DNA from: Whalleya microplaca
Lineage: Eukaryota > Ascomycota > Sordariomycetes > Xylariales > Xylariaceae
Direction: 5' to 3'
NCBI GenBank assembly: GCA_022497155.1
Contig: MU385713.1
Location: 806,001 to 870,000 of the forward strand
DNA: 64,000 nucleotides
Numbering within the stretch: the stretch's first letter is position 1; each line of letters opens with the position of its first letter. Shown piece by piece: positions 1 through 11,900 of this stretch. The notes below the pieces were generated by a model that made no database searches, was not told the origin of the DNA, and saw only the letters and a program-made list of their open reading frames with translations. A program made the translations under genes and the position numbers.

Positions 1-1212
1 AGCCGCGACTATAACATCCGATCAGCTTTCTCTTTATGTATTAAGTAATGTGCCGTAGATCCTCCTAGTTCGCCGAACACGTTCACGAATCATCGAGAGC
101 TTGGTAGGACTTGTCAGGTAATCTCCTTTTCTTAGAACCTACGGCCTAGGGCTGATTTCAAAGCTAGAGCTTGCCAGCCTCACCCGAAGTCGCTGGACAA
201 CGTGAATTGGTTCTCAAAAACTGGTAAAGATGATCTTATCAGGGCCCCAAATTGCGTACTGGGAATACTGCAATACTGAGTCTAGAAAGAGTTGCATCAC
301 ACTGTAGGCCACATCGACTCGATATCTAATTAAGACTCCGTTCAATTCTAGAGAAAATTTCAACCTATGATAGGTAGAGCTTATTAAACTTATAATAGTG
401 ATATTTATATCAAGAGGAAGTTGGGCGAACGAGAGCAGTAACGATCTAAGAAACTATACCTTAGTGGTCAAGGTTTGCCTACTTCTGGTGTTGCATTCAG
501 AGCCAGCAGGGGAGGATGGCATGGCTACTACTAAGCATAAGGAGTTTTGAATGAAATGCACCTCACAGGACTTGTAGGAGCTTCTGTTGATGATCAGAGC
601 ATTTCGTTGCCCTAATTCTAACAAGACTACATATGCTGGTGTAACAAGGGCTCTAGTGAGGACTTGGAATAGCTTCAATTTCAACTAATATTTCTCTGTG
701 GCCTCCAGATGCTTGCTGGCCTCCTAATTCTCATGGGAGGAAACAGGCCCTTACATAAACCAATTTCGGTAGTCGTATTTCTTTCACTTGCCGAAGTAGC
801 CGCTGTCAGGTTCCCTTACCTTTTGTTAGTTCTTCATACATTCCTCAAGTAGCAACTAACAGCCAACATCATTCAATATCTTGACAGCTTGCATATAACA
901 GGTCTTGGCTTCATGCCCGTTTGACAGTTAGTTCATGTGTTTCATCTCTTGGTTGTTTTCCTGTCACGTTTGAGGGCAGGTCAAAAATACTGATATTTTC
1001 TATATAAAGATAAGTATTATTCGGCGAAGAAGACTAAATTGATGAATCTTATACACGTATAGATTGTTTGAAGTTGCGTTATTATTCTGTAAGATATCAT
1101 TTACCCTAGCGGAGCTCCGAACTGCGGCCATCAAATACAACCCTATTTCTGGCCCCCGTAAGCCCCGAATCGTTGGAACATCCTCACACAACACAGCACG
1201 GTCAAGGTAAAA
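1..1212. other. Intergenic, no gene recognised
   Basis: I see no coding region, RNA gene or repeat that I can support. The last part is the 5' flank of the SnoaL-like gene. Confidence 0.6.
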
Positions 1213-1824
1213 ATGGCGCCTCAGAATCCGTTCGATTACTTCGCGATCCGCAATGCGATCTCGCGCTATTGCATCGCGATTGACAACAAGGACTTCGACC
1301 TCCTCAAGCAGGTCTTCACGGCCGACGTCGACGGTATCTACCCGTTCGGGGAGCCGATGAAGGGCGTGCAAGTCGTCGCAGATGCCATCAAGGGGCGGTA
1401 AGTTCACCTCAGATCAGATAGGTTCCACTAGAATGAGTACACGTTGCTCTTGGCTTCTTAATTCGAGATCCTACCCCTATATATCGCAATACCATAGGGA
1501 AACCACAGGTGAATGGGTCGAGCTTACGAAGTGATCAATAGGCTGGCCCCGGTCACCACGCAGCATGCGCTCACGACGCAGATAATTACGGTTGCGGTGG
1601 ACGGCAAGAGCGCCACTGCGTCGACGTACTTCACGGGCTTCCACTTCGGGAAGGGGAAGTGGGAGGGGAAGGAACTCACGGCCTGGGGGAAGTATCTAGA
1701 TACCCTTGTGCTTGCTGATGGCGATGCGGAGATTCCAGGTGCCAGTGGACGGTGGCTGATCTCCAGAAGGGAGGTCCTGTTCACGAAGCGGCTCGGCGAG
1801 GATGCGGTCATGAGCGGGAAGTAG
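1213..1824 (+). CDS. SnoaL-like (NTF2-fold) protein
   Basis: Two exons, 1213-1397 and 1542-1824, encode 155 residues. The 144-bp intron has a GTAAGT donor; I placed the acceptor at 1540-1541 because it joins the protein as AIKGR-LAPVTTQHALTTQ, which fits the SnoaL_4 family pattern (inference from family knowledge). An acceptor at 1507-1508 is possible. The N-terminal helix with YFAIRNAISRYC and DNKDFDLLKQVF, followed by DVDGIYPFG, and the late GRWLISRREVLF strand are typical of this small alpha+beta barrel family, whose members are cyclases, dehydratases or of unknown role. No signal peptide or membrane segment. The function here is unknown; the length is normal for the family. Confidence 0.8.
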
Positions 1825-2617
1825 ATACTGCACCTGAGGCTTCTAGGTACGATATTGTTAGTACGAAGGTTCTTGAGAGAATTACACGTCCATATTCCTG
1901 GTATCATTTATCCTATTCTACAGGCAGTAACTTCTATGTTTATTGTATAAGTAGTGCTGCTTGCTTCACCCCTAACTCCTTGGATGCTTGCTACAGACAT
2001 GATTATATTTGAACTTTTTTATCTCGCAGCTATAAAATCAGCACTGAATAGATCATTTTTGACTGAGCTTAGTCCTAATATAAGCTCCCGCGTAAGGACT
2101 AGGTACGGTACTTACATACTTCGGAAAGACGATATGGTCCATAGAAACACTACCATTGAGGTCGGGGAAAATAACATAATTGGTATCAGAGAATATGTAA
2201 GATTGGTGATTTTGATCCACTCGTACATACAAGAACTTACTGTTATATTTCAGCTTTCGGAAACATCGATCGATACATGTACGTTTCAGTAAAACCTTAC
2301 TGTACTATACATGGTGGCTCCCCGAACTTGTGCCTTCCTAGACAACAATCACAATTAGGCTAGATTCGCCTCTGAAATACGTCGGTTTGCTTTCTGGTGT
2401 AATTGAGTTATCATGTTCATAGTAGTTCGACATGACGCACAAGAAAAGGGGTCTGCTCATAGGGTTCACTCTAACAACCGTGATAAATTCGTTCCCTATG
2501 AATGGTATCCAGTTACACAACTCTCCCCGCCCCCCCCCCCTTTTTTTGTCTCCTGGCCTTTCCAATATGGTACATGATGCTTTATATACATAGTTTCATT
2601 GATTGTATCAGTAGATA
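1825..2617. other. Intergenic with a C11-T7 homopolymer tract
   Basis: No gene recognised. A run of eleven C (2530-2540) followed by seven T (2541-2547) stands out; such tracts are prone to assembly error. The region lies between two gene 3' ends. Confidence 0.6.
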
Positions 2618-3890
2618 TTATACCCACTCCTTCGGGTTCTTGAGGACCTCAAGAAGCCTCTCCTCCCGACTTCTAGGTTCGGGCTCGTACATGTAACGCC
2701 AGGATGCCGTTAATGGCAGACTCATCAAAATACTCTCAACCCTCGATCCCGGGACATTCAATCCAAATGCCGTACCACGGTCATGCACCAGGTTAAATTC
2801 GACATACCTTCCTCTGCGCACCTGTTGCCACTCCTTCTCCTTGGCGGTAAATGGCAAATCCTTTCTTTTCTCCATAATCGGTATATATGAAGGCAAGAAA
2901 GCCTTCAAGCAATCTTGGATGAATGCAAAGGAGTTCTCTGGGTCCGCTACAGTCTCGTCTAGATCATCGAAGAAGATGCCACCCACACCTCTGGCCTCAC
3001 CCCGATGCGTATTCCTGAAGTACTCGTCGCACCACTTCTTAAATTTGGGGTAGTACTCCTTGTTGTGCTTGTCGCAAGCCTCCTTGATGGTCTTGTGGAA
3101 GTGGACCGCGTCCTCGTCGAAGAGGTAGTTTGGCGTCAGATCGCACCCTCCGCCGAACCAGGCAGCTTGTGAAGTGCCATCCGGCAGCATGGTTTCGAAA
3201 TACCTATAGTTCAGGTGCACCGTCGGCGCCATAGGGTTGTAGGGGTGTAGCACCATGCTCAGGCCCAGCGCGTAGAAGTCGAGGTTGTCGGCTTCGGCAA
3301 TGCTCTTGTGGTTGTCCCTCATCTTCGCAATCGCGGCCTTCGGCAGTGTCCCGTACACGACGCTGATGTTCACGCCGGCCTTCTCGAATACGTTGCCCTC
3401 CTGTAAGACGCAGGACAAGCCGCCGCCGCCGTTCGGCCGAGTCCACTCGTCGCCGCGGAACTTCTTGCCGTCCAGTCGCTCGAGCTCGGCCACGATCTCC
3501 TTCTGCTGTTCGCGAATGAACTTCTCCATGCGCAATCGCAAGGGCGACTGGTCGCTAACGCCCTGTTCGCGCTTGGTGCGCTCGTCGAGGTCGGCAAGGG
3601 AGCGGGCATCGAACTTGAGTGGCTTCTGGGTAGTCTACATGTCGCACGTCTGGTCAGTTGATTGCCCCCAAGCTTAAGAACAGGTCAAGACGAGGCAATT
3701 TTACCATTGAATAGGTAAGACCTGCCGCAGAGACGGCTCCAATGGCCGCAATGGCAGTTCCATTGACCCAGCGCGAGCTGCTGCTCTTGTTTGCGCCTGA
3801 GGTAAAGGTACGGCAAAGAGGCCGAGTGGCTCTCGACAGCTGTGGCCGTGGCCGCAGCAGGACCAATTGACTCAACTGACGCTTCGACAT
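2618..3890 (-). CDS. HEM13: Coproporphyrinogen III oxidase (haem biosynthesis)
   Basis: Oxygen-dependent enzyme that decarboxylates coproporphyrinogen III to protoporphyrinogen IX. Two exons on the minus strand, 3890-3705 and 3634-2618, joined across a 70-bp GT-AG intron, give 400 residues. The start is the ATG at 3890, giving a basic N-terminus ([18 protein letters not shown]) and a hydrophobic segment ([15 protein letters not shown], about residues 43-60), as in mitochondrially associated fungal forms. Family signatures are plain: [48 protein letters not shown], and [20 protein letters not shown] near the C-terminus. Length is slightly above that of the yeast enzyme because of the N-terminal extension. 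Housekeeping gene; neighbours are unrelated. Confidence 0.96.
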
Positions 3891-5431
3891 GATACGACAA
3901 GCCACGCTCTAAGAATCTCACCATTCACAATTGACAACTGGGAGTTTCCCAGGAAGCTCCGGGAAGGAGAAGGTGAGAAAAATCCAGCCCGTCGCGTATA
4001 AAAAGAGCTGGGTGGTCGTAAGTTGAACGCCAGGGCTCGTAAGATTTAATTGGGGGACCTCGGGGCTGGACAGCTTCATCAGCTGAGGAATGCGGCCACT
4101 GAAGGACGGCAATTGGCGGCATGGTCCGGCTGGCTGCCCGGCTGTTCTTCTTCAGCTGACCGCCACCCGAACTATCGGGTTCGTCGGCGGCCGACAGTGC
4201 GAGATTTACTAGCGCTGTTGAGGATTGCACCATGTCGGTACCTGTACGTATCAACCCAGTCCTACAAGCGAACAGAATATCTGCAATACAGGCATTGCTT
4301 CTCATTATTCCCTTTGAAGTGTTCATTCATATAGAACTAGGTATCTGAACTGCTATGTAGATAATTTGTATTAACCTACTTGATAAAGCGGCTGCATTCG
4401 ACTTTACATAGTCGACTAATGGGATGCTTGCATCATACCTTATAGTCATAGGTACATGTACATAACCATCAATGTCCGTTCTGGAAAAATGCATATTTAG
4501 AACTTACCTATCAGCCTATGCATATTGTCAGCAAAAACTGGCCTGGTACATGAAGCTAGTAGTGCTTATAGGCGAATTACACACCAAGAGCACTGAATCC
4601 GAGTGCTCCACAGTGGTAACAGCATCTTTTTAGCACTCCTTTCAGCACCCTTTCAGCACCCTTTCTACCATTATCTGCTCACACATACACATCGCGGATG
4701 GTTTCAGTCGAATGACTGCATTGATATTTCACTTGAATGCTTTTGCTCTGTACACTCCATTTCTCTCCTCGATCCATGAGATGGGTTGTTTAGCATGCAT
4801 ATCTCACCTGGTGAACATTCTTCGGTTTCGTAACCAAATTACCTTGAGACTAATGTGTGAGAATCCCAGCAATCCAATGAATTAACCTCTGCCCATGAAC
4901 GATAAGAACGTCTGGAGCCAAAGTATTGAAGAAGCCAGAGGAGCAGCGGTATATATTCACGACACCCGCAAGTTCTTATATTCGTGAACAAGGATTCCAT
5001 CATTGGTGAAGCCACTGGTTATTGTTATATAAAGGGTGGGGTAACCCATATGCTGTATTGTCACTACAACCACTGTCGCGCAAAAGCTCTGGTTGCACTT
5101 AGACTTTAAAACAATCCGCGGGCATTCGTCCTTTAACTTCGATACTGGTGGCTAGGAGATATCACACGCTATTTTGACTCTCTAGTTTAGAGTGCTTTGA
5201 AATTTATTATCGTATCTGTCACTACGATATGATCTGGCGTTCTAAAAATTAGTCTCTGTCACTCATTCCATACATGAAAACATGCGATATAAGGTGCTTC
5301 TGCTATTTAGCTATAGCAGGTACTATTGACTTCCTACCTATAACATTGCTAGATGAGAGACTATGGTACTATGGCCATACATGTCCTAAGTTCTAGATTT
5401 TAATTGATGTGTAGAAACAGGTTAAACACAT
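3891..5431. other. Intergenic, HEM13 5' region
   Basis: No gene recognised. A short imperfect tandem repeat of TTTCAGCACCC lies at about 4640-4663. The right part is the 3' flank of the first aldolase gene. Confidence 0.55.
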
Positions 5432-6343
5432 TCAAGTCCTTATATCGAGATCTCTCAACTGTTCCATGTTTTTGTTCATAGCAATGGCCAGTAGCCCTAT
5501 ATCGAGGTGACCTAAGACGTATCTAGCACCTAGGTTTTTTACTATATGCTTGCAAATATCGGGACGCGAGTATAATCCCGCGACGCCGAAAATCTTACCT
5601 GACTTCCGGGCAGCGGTAGATATTGTCTCGAGGGCATTCTGAAATTGTGGGTGTTCCCAGTCACCTAGAATGCCAAGTTCCAAAGATAGGTCATTGGCGC
5701 CAAGTAGCAAGACCTCGACACCTTCAACTGCAGCAATCGCGTCGATATTCTCGAGGCACCTCCTCGTCTCAACTTGAATGATAACAGTAGACCCCTTGCT
5801 GTCTAGCTGCGGAATCACATCTCTTGCTGCAACTCTCTGGAAATCAAATTGCGGCAGTGCAGCTGTTAGGGAGCGTTGACCTTTGGGAGGATACTTGGTC
5901 ATGGATACGGCACGTTGTGCTTCATCTAACTTCGTTTAGACCAGAGACATTCGCTTAGGTTAATCCGAGCAACCACTTACGGACCGTACTGATATGTGGG
6001 AACACAACACCCATCGCGCCACCGTCCAGAACCCTTTGCACGAATCCACTTCCGCATTCGTATGGTACACGTACGAATGGCGTAATTCCAGACAGAAGCG
6101 ATGCAGAGCATAGCCTGCTCATGTCTTCGATGGATAGTATTGAGTGCTCCAGATCGATGAAGACGGAATCGTAGCCGGCAGCCCTTGCTAGAAGTATGAT
6201 CTCATTGGAGGTCACGACTTTCACGCCAATTGCCTAAATTATGATCAGTAAAGTTCCTCATGTTCAGAGTTCTAGAGGACCATAGTATTTACAGTGCATA
6301 TACGGCCCTGGGCAACATTTCGGAGAAGGTTGTTCTGCAACAT
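5432..6343 (-). CDS. HpcH/HpaI-family aldolase (first copy)
   Basis: Class II, metal-dependent aldolase of the 2-oxo-3-deoxy acid (HpcH/HpaI) family, which splits 4-hydroxy-2-oxo acids into pyruvate and an aldehyde. Three minus-strand exons (6343-6293, 6233-5981, 5925-5432) with introns of 59 and 55 bp give 265 residues, normal for the family. The residues matching the HpaI catalytic and metal set are visible: His47 in IDLEHS, Arg72 in TPFVRVP, Glu154 in IQVETRR and Asp180 in LLGANDLS. No targeting signal is seen, so it is probably cytosolic. It sits 0.5 kb downstream of a Zn2Cys6 regulator and near a 2-hydroxyacid dehydrogenase and a second aldolase, which suggests a catabolic cluster (inference). 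The substrate cannot be read from sequence. Confidence 0.92.
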
Positions 6344-6866
6344 TGTGCGGGTTCCCCTCATATGAAAGCAAGGGCTTACGAACAATGGTACATAAGTAGG
6401 ATTCAGCAACGATATTGAACCCCCAGAGACGTAGAATCACAGGTATTAAGAGCCTGTAGAGACATCCGATGCGTTCCGCTCCTGGGTGTTAAGTTGATGG
6501 CTGAGTAGATACTTTCTCAACCCTTGTTGAAGCATATCCGGGCGCTATTCATCTCACTCGGGGGCCCATTACCGAAGTTCGGAGACCCACTGCCGCTTGA
6601 GCTAGTTATATTCGGTACCACCTTATGTAGCAGGGAGTCAATGCTAATATAGAGGGTGAGTAGACCGATCAAAGAGCAGTGCAATCAGTGTGTCGGTTGT
6701 AGTTTGGTGCTTCTCTCTAATTCGGTATTCAGAGTCGTAAAGGGCTAAAACGAGCACGATGCATGCTAGGTATGCAACTTGAGATAGCGAATACTGTGTA
6801 TTTTCGAGACCCGATCATCTCCCCTGATAGTGGTTGAAGTTGGATACATGATCTTGTGTATTAATT
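6344..6866. other. Short intergenic region
   Basis: Between the aldolase start and the regulator stop, both on the minus strand. Presumed aldolase promoter; no specific operator recognised. Confidence 0.5.
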
Positions 6867-9209
6867 CTACTGTACATATTCAAGCCATTCTAAATCGAGC
6901 ATGTTGAAGTCGTACGCATCTTCTGTTGTGTTGGTATCGAGCCCGTCTGGCTCCCTTGATTGTAGCATGCTGGCACTCGTCTGCAGTAGCGGGAAACTCG
7001 GAGGAGTATTTCGTATTGCAGCCTGCGGTTCCCGGTCCTCGAATTGTCGCGATTGATTTTCGGCATCACTCGTAAGAGCGGCTGTTCTGTCCTTTTGGAG
7101 GAGTTCAGGCTCACAAATTACTTGTTCCGACGTTTTTGGAACTTCTACCAAATTAAGAAAAGAGTTGTTGAGTGACTCTCCATCCTGAGCCACTCTAGAA
7201 GTTCCGCTCGTAAAAGACTGCGTTATGCCTCTCCTTGAAGATAGATCATGAATAGTTTTGTCTATGAGCTTTAACTCATCTCCGAGAGAGGTTGCGGTAG
7301 CATTTCCAATATGACTCATATCCCAGAGAACTTCCTTTGCCACATTCACAAGGTTAGAGTGTATGATGTCTGGGAGAACCACGGTGGAAAGTGTAAGTGA
7401 CAGTGCCGCCAGAAAGGTTACCTCAACGTTGAAAGGCAAGAACATTTCTTTAAGCATTTAGATTCCGATAAATCTGAGCATAATCAGTGGAGCTTACCAA
7501 GAAGATGCTGTTCGTGAAGTACAGAAATGATGTTCAGGCCGAGATTCGTAGCATTGACGCAAGTTCTCATTATTGCGAACATAGGTTCTGAGGGCGTATT
7601 CAAGGAAGTGGAATGGTTGTCATTATTGAACCACGACTTGAACAGATGCATCAGGACTGGTTTGGCAGCAATGATAGTGCACTGTAAATATTGTCAGTAG
7701 CTGGGTTCCTTTAGGAGAACTTGAGAACTTACATGACAAAATAAGAGATGTATTGTTGCTACAGGCCTAGATATTGCTTGAAGTGATCTGTCAAAGCAGA
7801 ATTGCGGTCTTTTGCTCATCTTCTGACCTAGAGAACGCAGGGTTTTAAGTTGATCCATGATTCCATTGATTAAGGCAAAACTTGCACCGTCTGTGGTCTT
7901 ATATGTGGAATGCACTGTCTCATCACGTTAGGGTTTTCCTATAGAGAACGTGTGTGCCATTACCTATCGTCACTTGTGTCAATATACGAGCAACGGAAAT
8001 GTTGATCTGTAATGCCACGGTGGAGTCAAAATTTAGGTTGCCATCTGGAAACAGTAGATCTTCGATTTTTCCTTTCATATTATGGTTGAGATTTGCGCCG
8101 ATCGTCCCTGAATATCTATGATCTAGTACACAGACAGTCCACCATATCGTCTGTGCAGTTTTTCGCCGGGTAGAGATGAGTTCATTAGGTAGTTCGTATT
8201 CCTTATCTAAATGACAAGAGCGAGCTATTCCCATGGCCTGTGCTATCTTGTTTCTATCAGCATGCATGGAAACTCCATTGTGAATAGTCTTACATAGAGA
8301 TATGCTGCCATATGCATATTGGCCGTCTCTGCATAGATAGCTAGGAGGCAAAGCGTTTCGATTGCCAATATTGCATCTTGGCATAATATAATATTGGATG
8401 GAAGGGCTTTGGCCCCCTTCAGAAACTCTCGTATCCCTGGAGGCCCCAAACTGGTTGCTCCCCTTTCTAGGAACATCTTCCCAAGTGCTATTAGAGCAAA
8501 CAGCTTCGTATGCCATGTTTCTGGCGCAGTCTCTGAAGACCATGATGATGGGTCGTTCAGCGGACGAGGAGACACTGTGTGGTCAACGAAGAGGCAATTT
8601 GCATGAAGGTGGAAGTCTACTACTTGAGCAAGGTGGAGGATGTAGTCATGCTGTGGCAGACTGAGCGTTGAAGGATCAAATTGAGACTCATTTCGAGAAG
8701 AAAAGGTATAACTAGACTGCCTACTAGGCTCTATTCCGGTAGTCTGGCGAACTTCTTGACTAACCATCCATGCGAACGTGTGCCGATCGTTGGCTTTATC
8801 AAGATTAACATTAACGATGATTGAAGGATTCGAGAACATACCCTCTGCTTCTTTCGGAAGTCTTCCCTCATTATGAAACCTTGCATTTGAATCTCCTGTT
8901 TCTGCGTTGAATTGATCTTGGTGCTCTCCGTGTTCTTCTACAACAGCCGAGGCCGGTGCTTGGTCATTTTCATTGGGGGAGTTAATGTGGGATGTTCTGG
9001 CACGACGTTCAAGAGCACGTAAGTGTCTTGATGTACTTGTCAGCTCAAGACACATAACTGTATGAGATCACGAACCTTTCCGATATCACAACCTTTCTGT
9101 CTGTCCCGTCAAAGACACAGGATTGATGTCGATTCACACAATTCACACAAGGCGCTATCCCCGAACATTTCACCTTTCGCAGTCTACATCGACGACAGCT
9201 TATTTGCAT
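6867..9209 (-). CDS. Zn2Cys6 transcription factor
   Basis: Six exons on the minus strand (9209-9076, 9026-8294, 8246-7964, 7914-7733, 7681-7498, 7447-6867) with introns of 47-51 bp join in frame to 698 residues. The N-terminus carries a complete binuclear zinc cluster, Cys5-x2-Cys8-x6-Cys15-x5-Cys21-x2-Cys24-x6-Cys31, followed by the linker SERHLRALERRA. The middle (about 200-420) has fungal transcription-factor homology features: LLAIYAETANMHMAAYLY, joined across an intron to IAQAMGIARSCHLD, then TIWWTVCVLDHRYS. A later HLLFCHCTIIAAKPVLMHLF segment also fits the family. The start is the ATG just before the first Cys; TACTAAT followed by AAG lies just upstream, so an extra 5' exon cannot be excluded. 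Probable regulator of the neighbouring aldolase and dehydrogenase genes (inference from position). Confidence 0.88.
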
Positions 9210-10324
9210 TAGTAAGGGGAACGGCACAAATCGGAATGAGATACATGCGCATTAGTAGCCCTCTTTTTCGTGAGATCCTCTTCAGGGTCCATCCTATTTG
9301 ACCTCGCGTCTGTCCAAGTGATTATTGGGTTATCCATGTCGGAAGCCTTTCTAGTCGATATTAGTAAGGTCGGAATTTGGAGGATACAGGATGTCTTGTG
9401 GCTGATCCTGTCAGCATATGTTTATATCAAATCAGTATGCAGTACCTACTTGGTCAGTGGGACCCTTTTACAGATCCTTTATAAAGACAGTATGTAGTGA
9501 AATCAGATACAGGGGTGGCTTGGGTCCCATTTCCCTGCTGTAGGTGGATCTATGTGATGTGGCTGATTATATCTGGTAATGCTACATCGCCGAGCTCGTA
9601 TATCAATTGATATCAGTAGCGAGCTTGTGTAATAAAGCATCAATACTGCAAAATGCGAGATTAGACATTGTAGATCTAGGGCGATTTTGGACGAATTAGA
9701 TATCGGGCCACGCTACTTCCAATACTAGAACTGACACCCGTCATAAGTACATCCCTACTGCTGCCGAGACCTGCTTAATAGTAGGTATAGACTATCATAC
9801 AATTTGATGTTGTCCCAATACCTAATAGAATGGTACCGCAGGGTAACTATTTTCTCTATGAGTATATTGGCGTGAAAATAGATTATCTGTTCTGTCAAGG
9901 GCTCTTCACCGAGTTTCATTAGCATCGTGCTCGGCATTACATTGAAGCCCTCAAACGATTTGGGACTCTTGGTGCGGCCCGCCCGGAATGACGGCCCCGC
10001 AACTGCTCTGAATGTGGTATGTATGAGCTCGGCACCTGCGCTGAAGTGAAGTACTTCACCGTCTTGATGAGCTAGGGTGAAGAAGTATTAATCTGTTTAT
10101 GGCCGAGAAAGGAGATCGCAGGAAGCTTCTCGGCACTCCACATCCGAATCGACTTCAGCAACCAACAAATTCCGTTTAGGCAGTCTCATGAACACACTCA
10201 TAGAATAAGAGCCGGTAGGTTTGAGTCCTTCAGGAGCCTCTGAAAACAGCATCTCATCATCCTTCGTTTCAAAGAGTGTATACATTACTTAAACTATCTA
10301 TGCTAAAGGCTTCAACCGTCCAAC
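9210..10324. promoter_or_regulatory. Divergent intergenic region, regulator and dehydrogenase
   Basis: The Zn2Cys6 gene reads left and the dehydrogenase reads right from this 1.1-kb region, so it should hold both promoters. I did not identify a convincing CGG-based inverted repeat operator. Confidence 0.45.
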
Positions 10325-11435
10325 ATGTCGGGAGTAGTTGCGCTCGATACATTCGACCCTGAAGGTTCAAGATACATGCGCAAAGTATTTCCAGATGTTA
10401 TTGAGCTTCAACACCCTTCTCATTCATCATGGCCTGATCACGCTATCGGCCTCTTTGTCGCAAAGAGCAAAGTCACAGCGGACTTGATCTATCGAGCGAA
10501 GAAGTTGAAATTTATTGTGCGACATGGCACCGGATATGATAACATTGATGCCGAAGCTTGCAAGAGAAAAGGCATTGTCTTATGCAACCTGCCAGGAATT
10601 AGCGTATGCCAGATTTTATCTTTTTTTCTACCGTTCAATAGTACTAATCTTGTCTAGGCTATGAACGTCGCAGAAGTCGCCCTAGCGCTCACAGGTGCCT
10701 GCACAAAGAACCTCGTGGAGCTATCTAGACAGATGAGAGCAGGAGAGAAGCTTAATAAAAAATTCAAAAGTCTTTATTCGGCGACACTGCTGACAGGCAA
10801 GACATTTGGAATTATTGGCGGCGGACGAATCGGCCAGCTCACGGCGAAGAAATAGTATGTTAGTCATTGTCGAGATAACTTACACTGACAGTCCTGCAGT
10901 ATTGGCGCTTTCGACGGTAAGATCATTATGTACGTAGTTTGGTTTGCCAATATTGGTACATAGCTCATCGCTGTATAGGTATGATCCTTACATTCCGACC
11001 AATAAGTCGAATCCGTGGAGCTCAATACCACACGATCGAGCCTCCTCGATTGAGGCAATGGCACCCCTTGTAGACGTATTATCCATCCACGTGCCACTTC
11101 TCCCGACCACAGAAAACTTGATTACGCTTCAGATTTTGAAGACTATGAAACCGACTTCTATACTCATCAATGTCGCTCGTGGAGGTGTCGTCAATGAGGA
11201 GGGCCTGTGGACAGCCTTGAGGGAGGGCATAATTGCATCTGCAGGAGTGGATGCTTGGGTGAGTGAACCGCCGACCAGGGAAACATATGGCGATGTTTTT
11301 GAACTTGAAAATCTGGTAATGAGTCCTCATATTGGAGGGTCACCCGCAGAGGTGCAAACAGCCACCTGCATGAGTATGGTTGATCATATGAGGGAAATGA
11401 TTGATGGGAAGCCTCCCAGGGATAGGGTGGCATAG
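10325..11435 (+). CDS. D-isomer-specific 2-hydroxyacid dehydrogenase
   Basis: NAD(P)-dependent oxidoreductase that interconverts a 2-oxo acid and a D-2-hydroxy acid. Four exons (10325-10603, 10658-10854, 10900-10929, 10979-11435) with introns of 54, 45 and 49 bp give 320 residues, a normal length. The substrate domain holds IVRHGTGYDNID. The Rossmann motif GGGRIG is at about 147-152. The family active-site residues appear as Arg236 in NVARGG and His286 in SPHIGG, with an acidic residue in WVSEPP. Exon 3 is only 30 nt; it is supported by exact reading-frame closure and by the family-like join to YDPYIP. It lies between the regulator and the second aldolase and may reduce or oxidise an aldolase substrate or product (inference). 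Confidence 0.93.
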
Positions 11436-11900
11436 CAATCAGATATTCGACTTAAGCTCAATAGCACAATACAATCGATTTTCAACGTCATAAGTACATT
11501 TACGTAGTTTCTCGATACTGCCAGACACACTTGTGAATGTCTGCCTGAATATGTATGTGCTCTCCTAACGACAAACCCAAACAGTAGAAACGGGTCAGGG
11601 GTTGCTATGGATATGTTTAGGGCTATTCGTGTTACTCATCTGATACTGTAAGGGTAAGCAAATAGATAAAGGTTGGCATTCATCCAGCAGAATCCCAGGG
11701 AAGCTTTGAAGACTCGGCGGCTCAGCTCGATTGATGAAGGATGCCGAGCGATCATTTCTTTTGCTAGGTGACACTCAATTCAACTTCGTGTCTTAGTGGA
11801 CCGCCTCCTATACATGATAATATCCTCGATTTCTTCAACAGAAAGACGATCAATGTTTCGATGCTAACAACTAGACTAGCTGTTACAAGCACCATTGTTG
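11436..11900. other. Convergent 3' intergenic region
   Basis: Between the stops of the dehydrogenase (plus) and the second aldolase (minus). Nothing further recognised. Confidence 0.5.

Noticed and set aside
1000..1407. Minus-strand frame over the SnoaL-like gene
   Set aside because: It is the antisense shadow of the real exon and has no family features.
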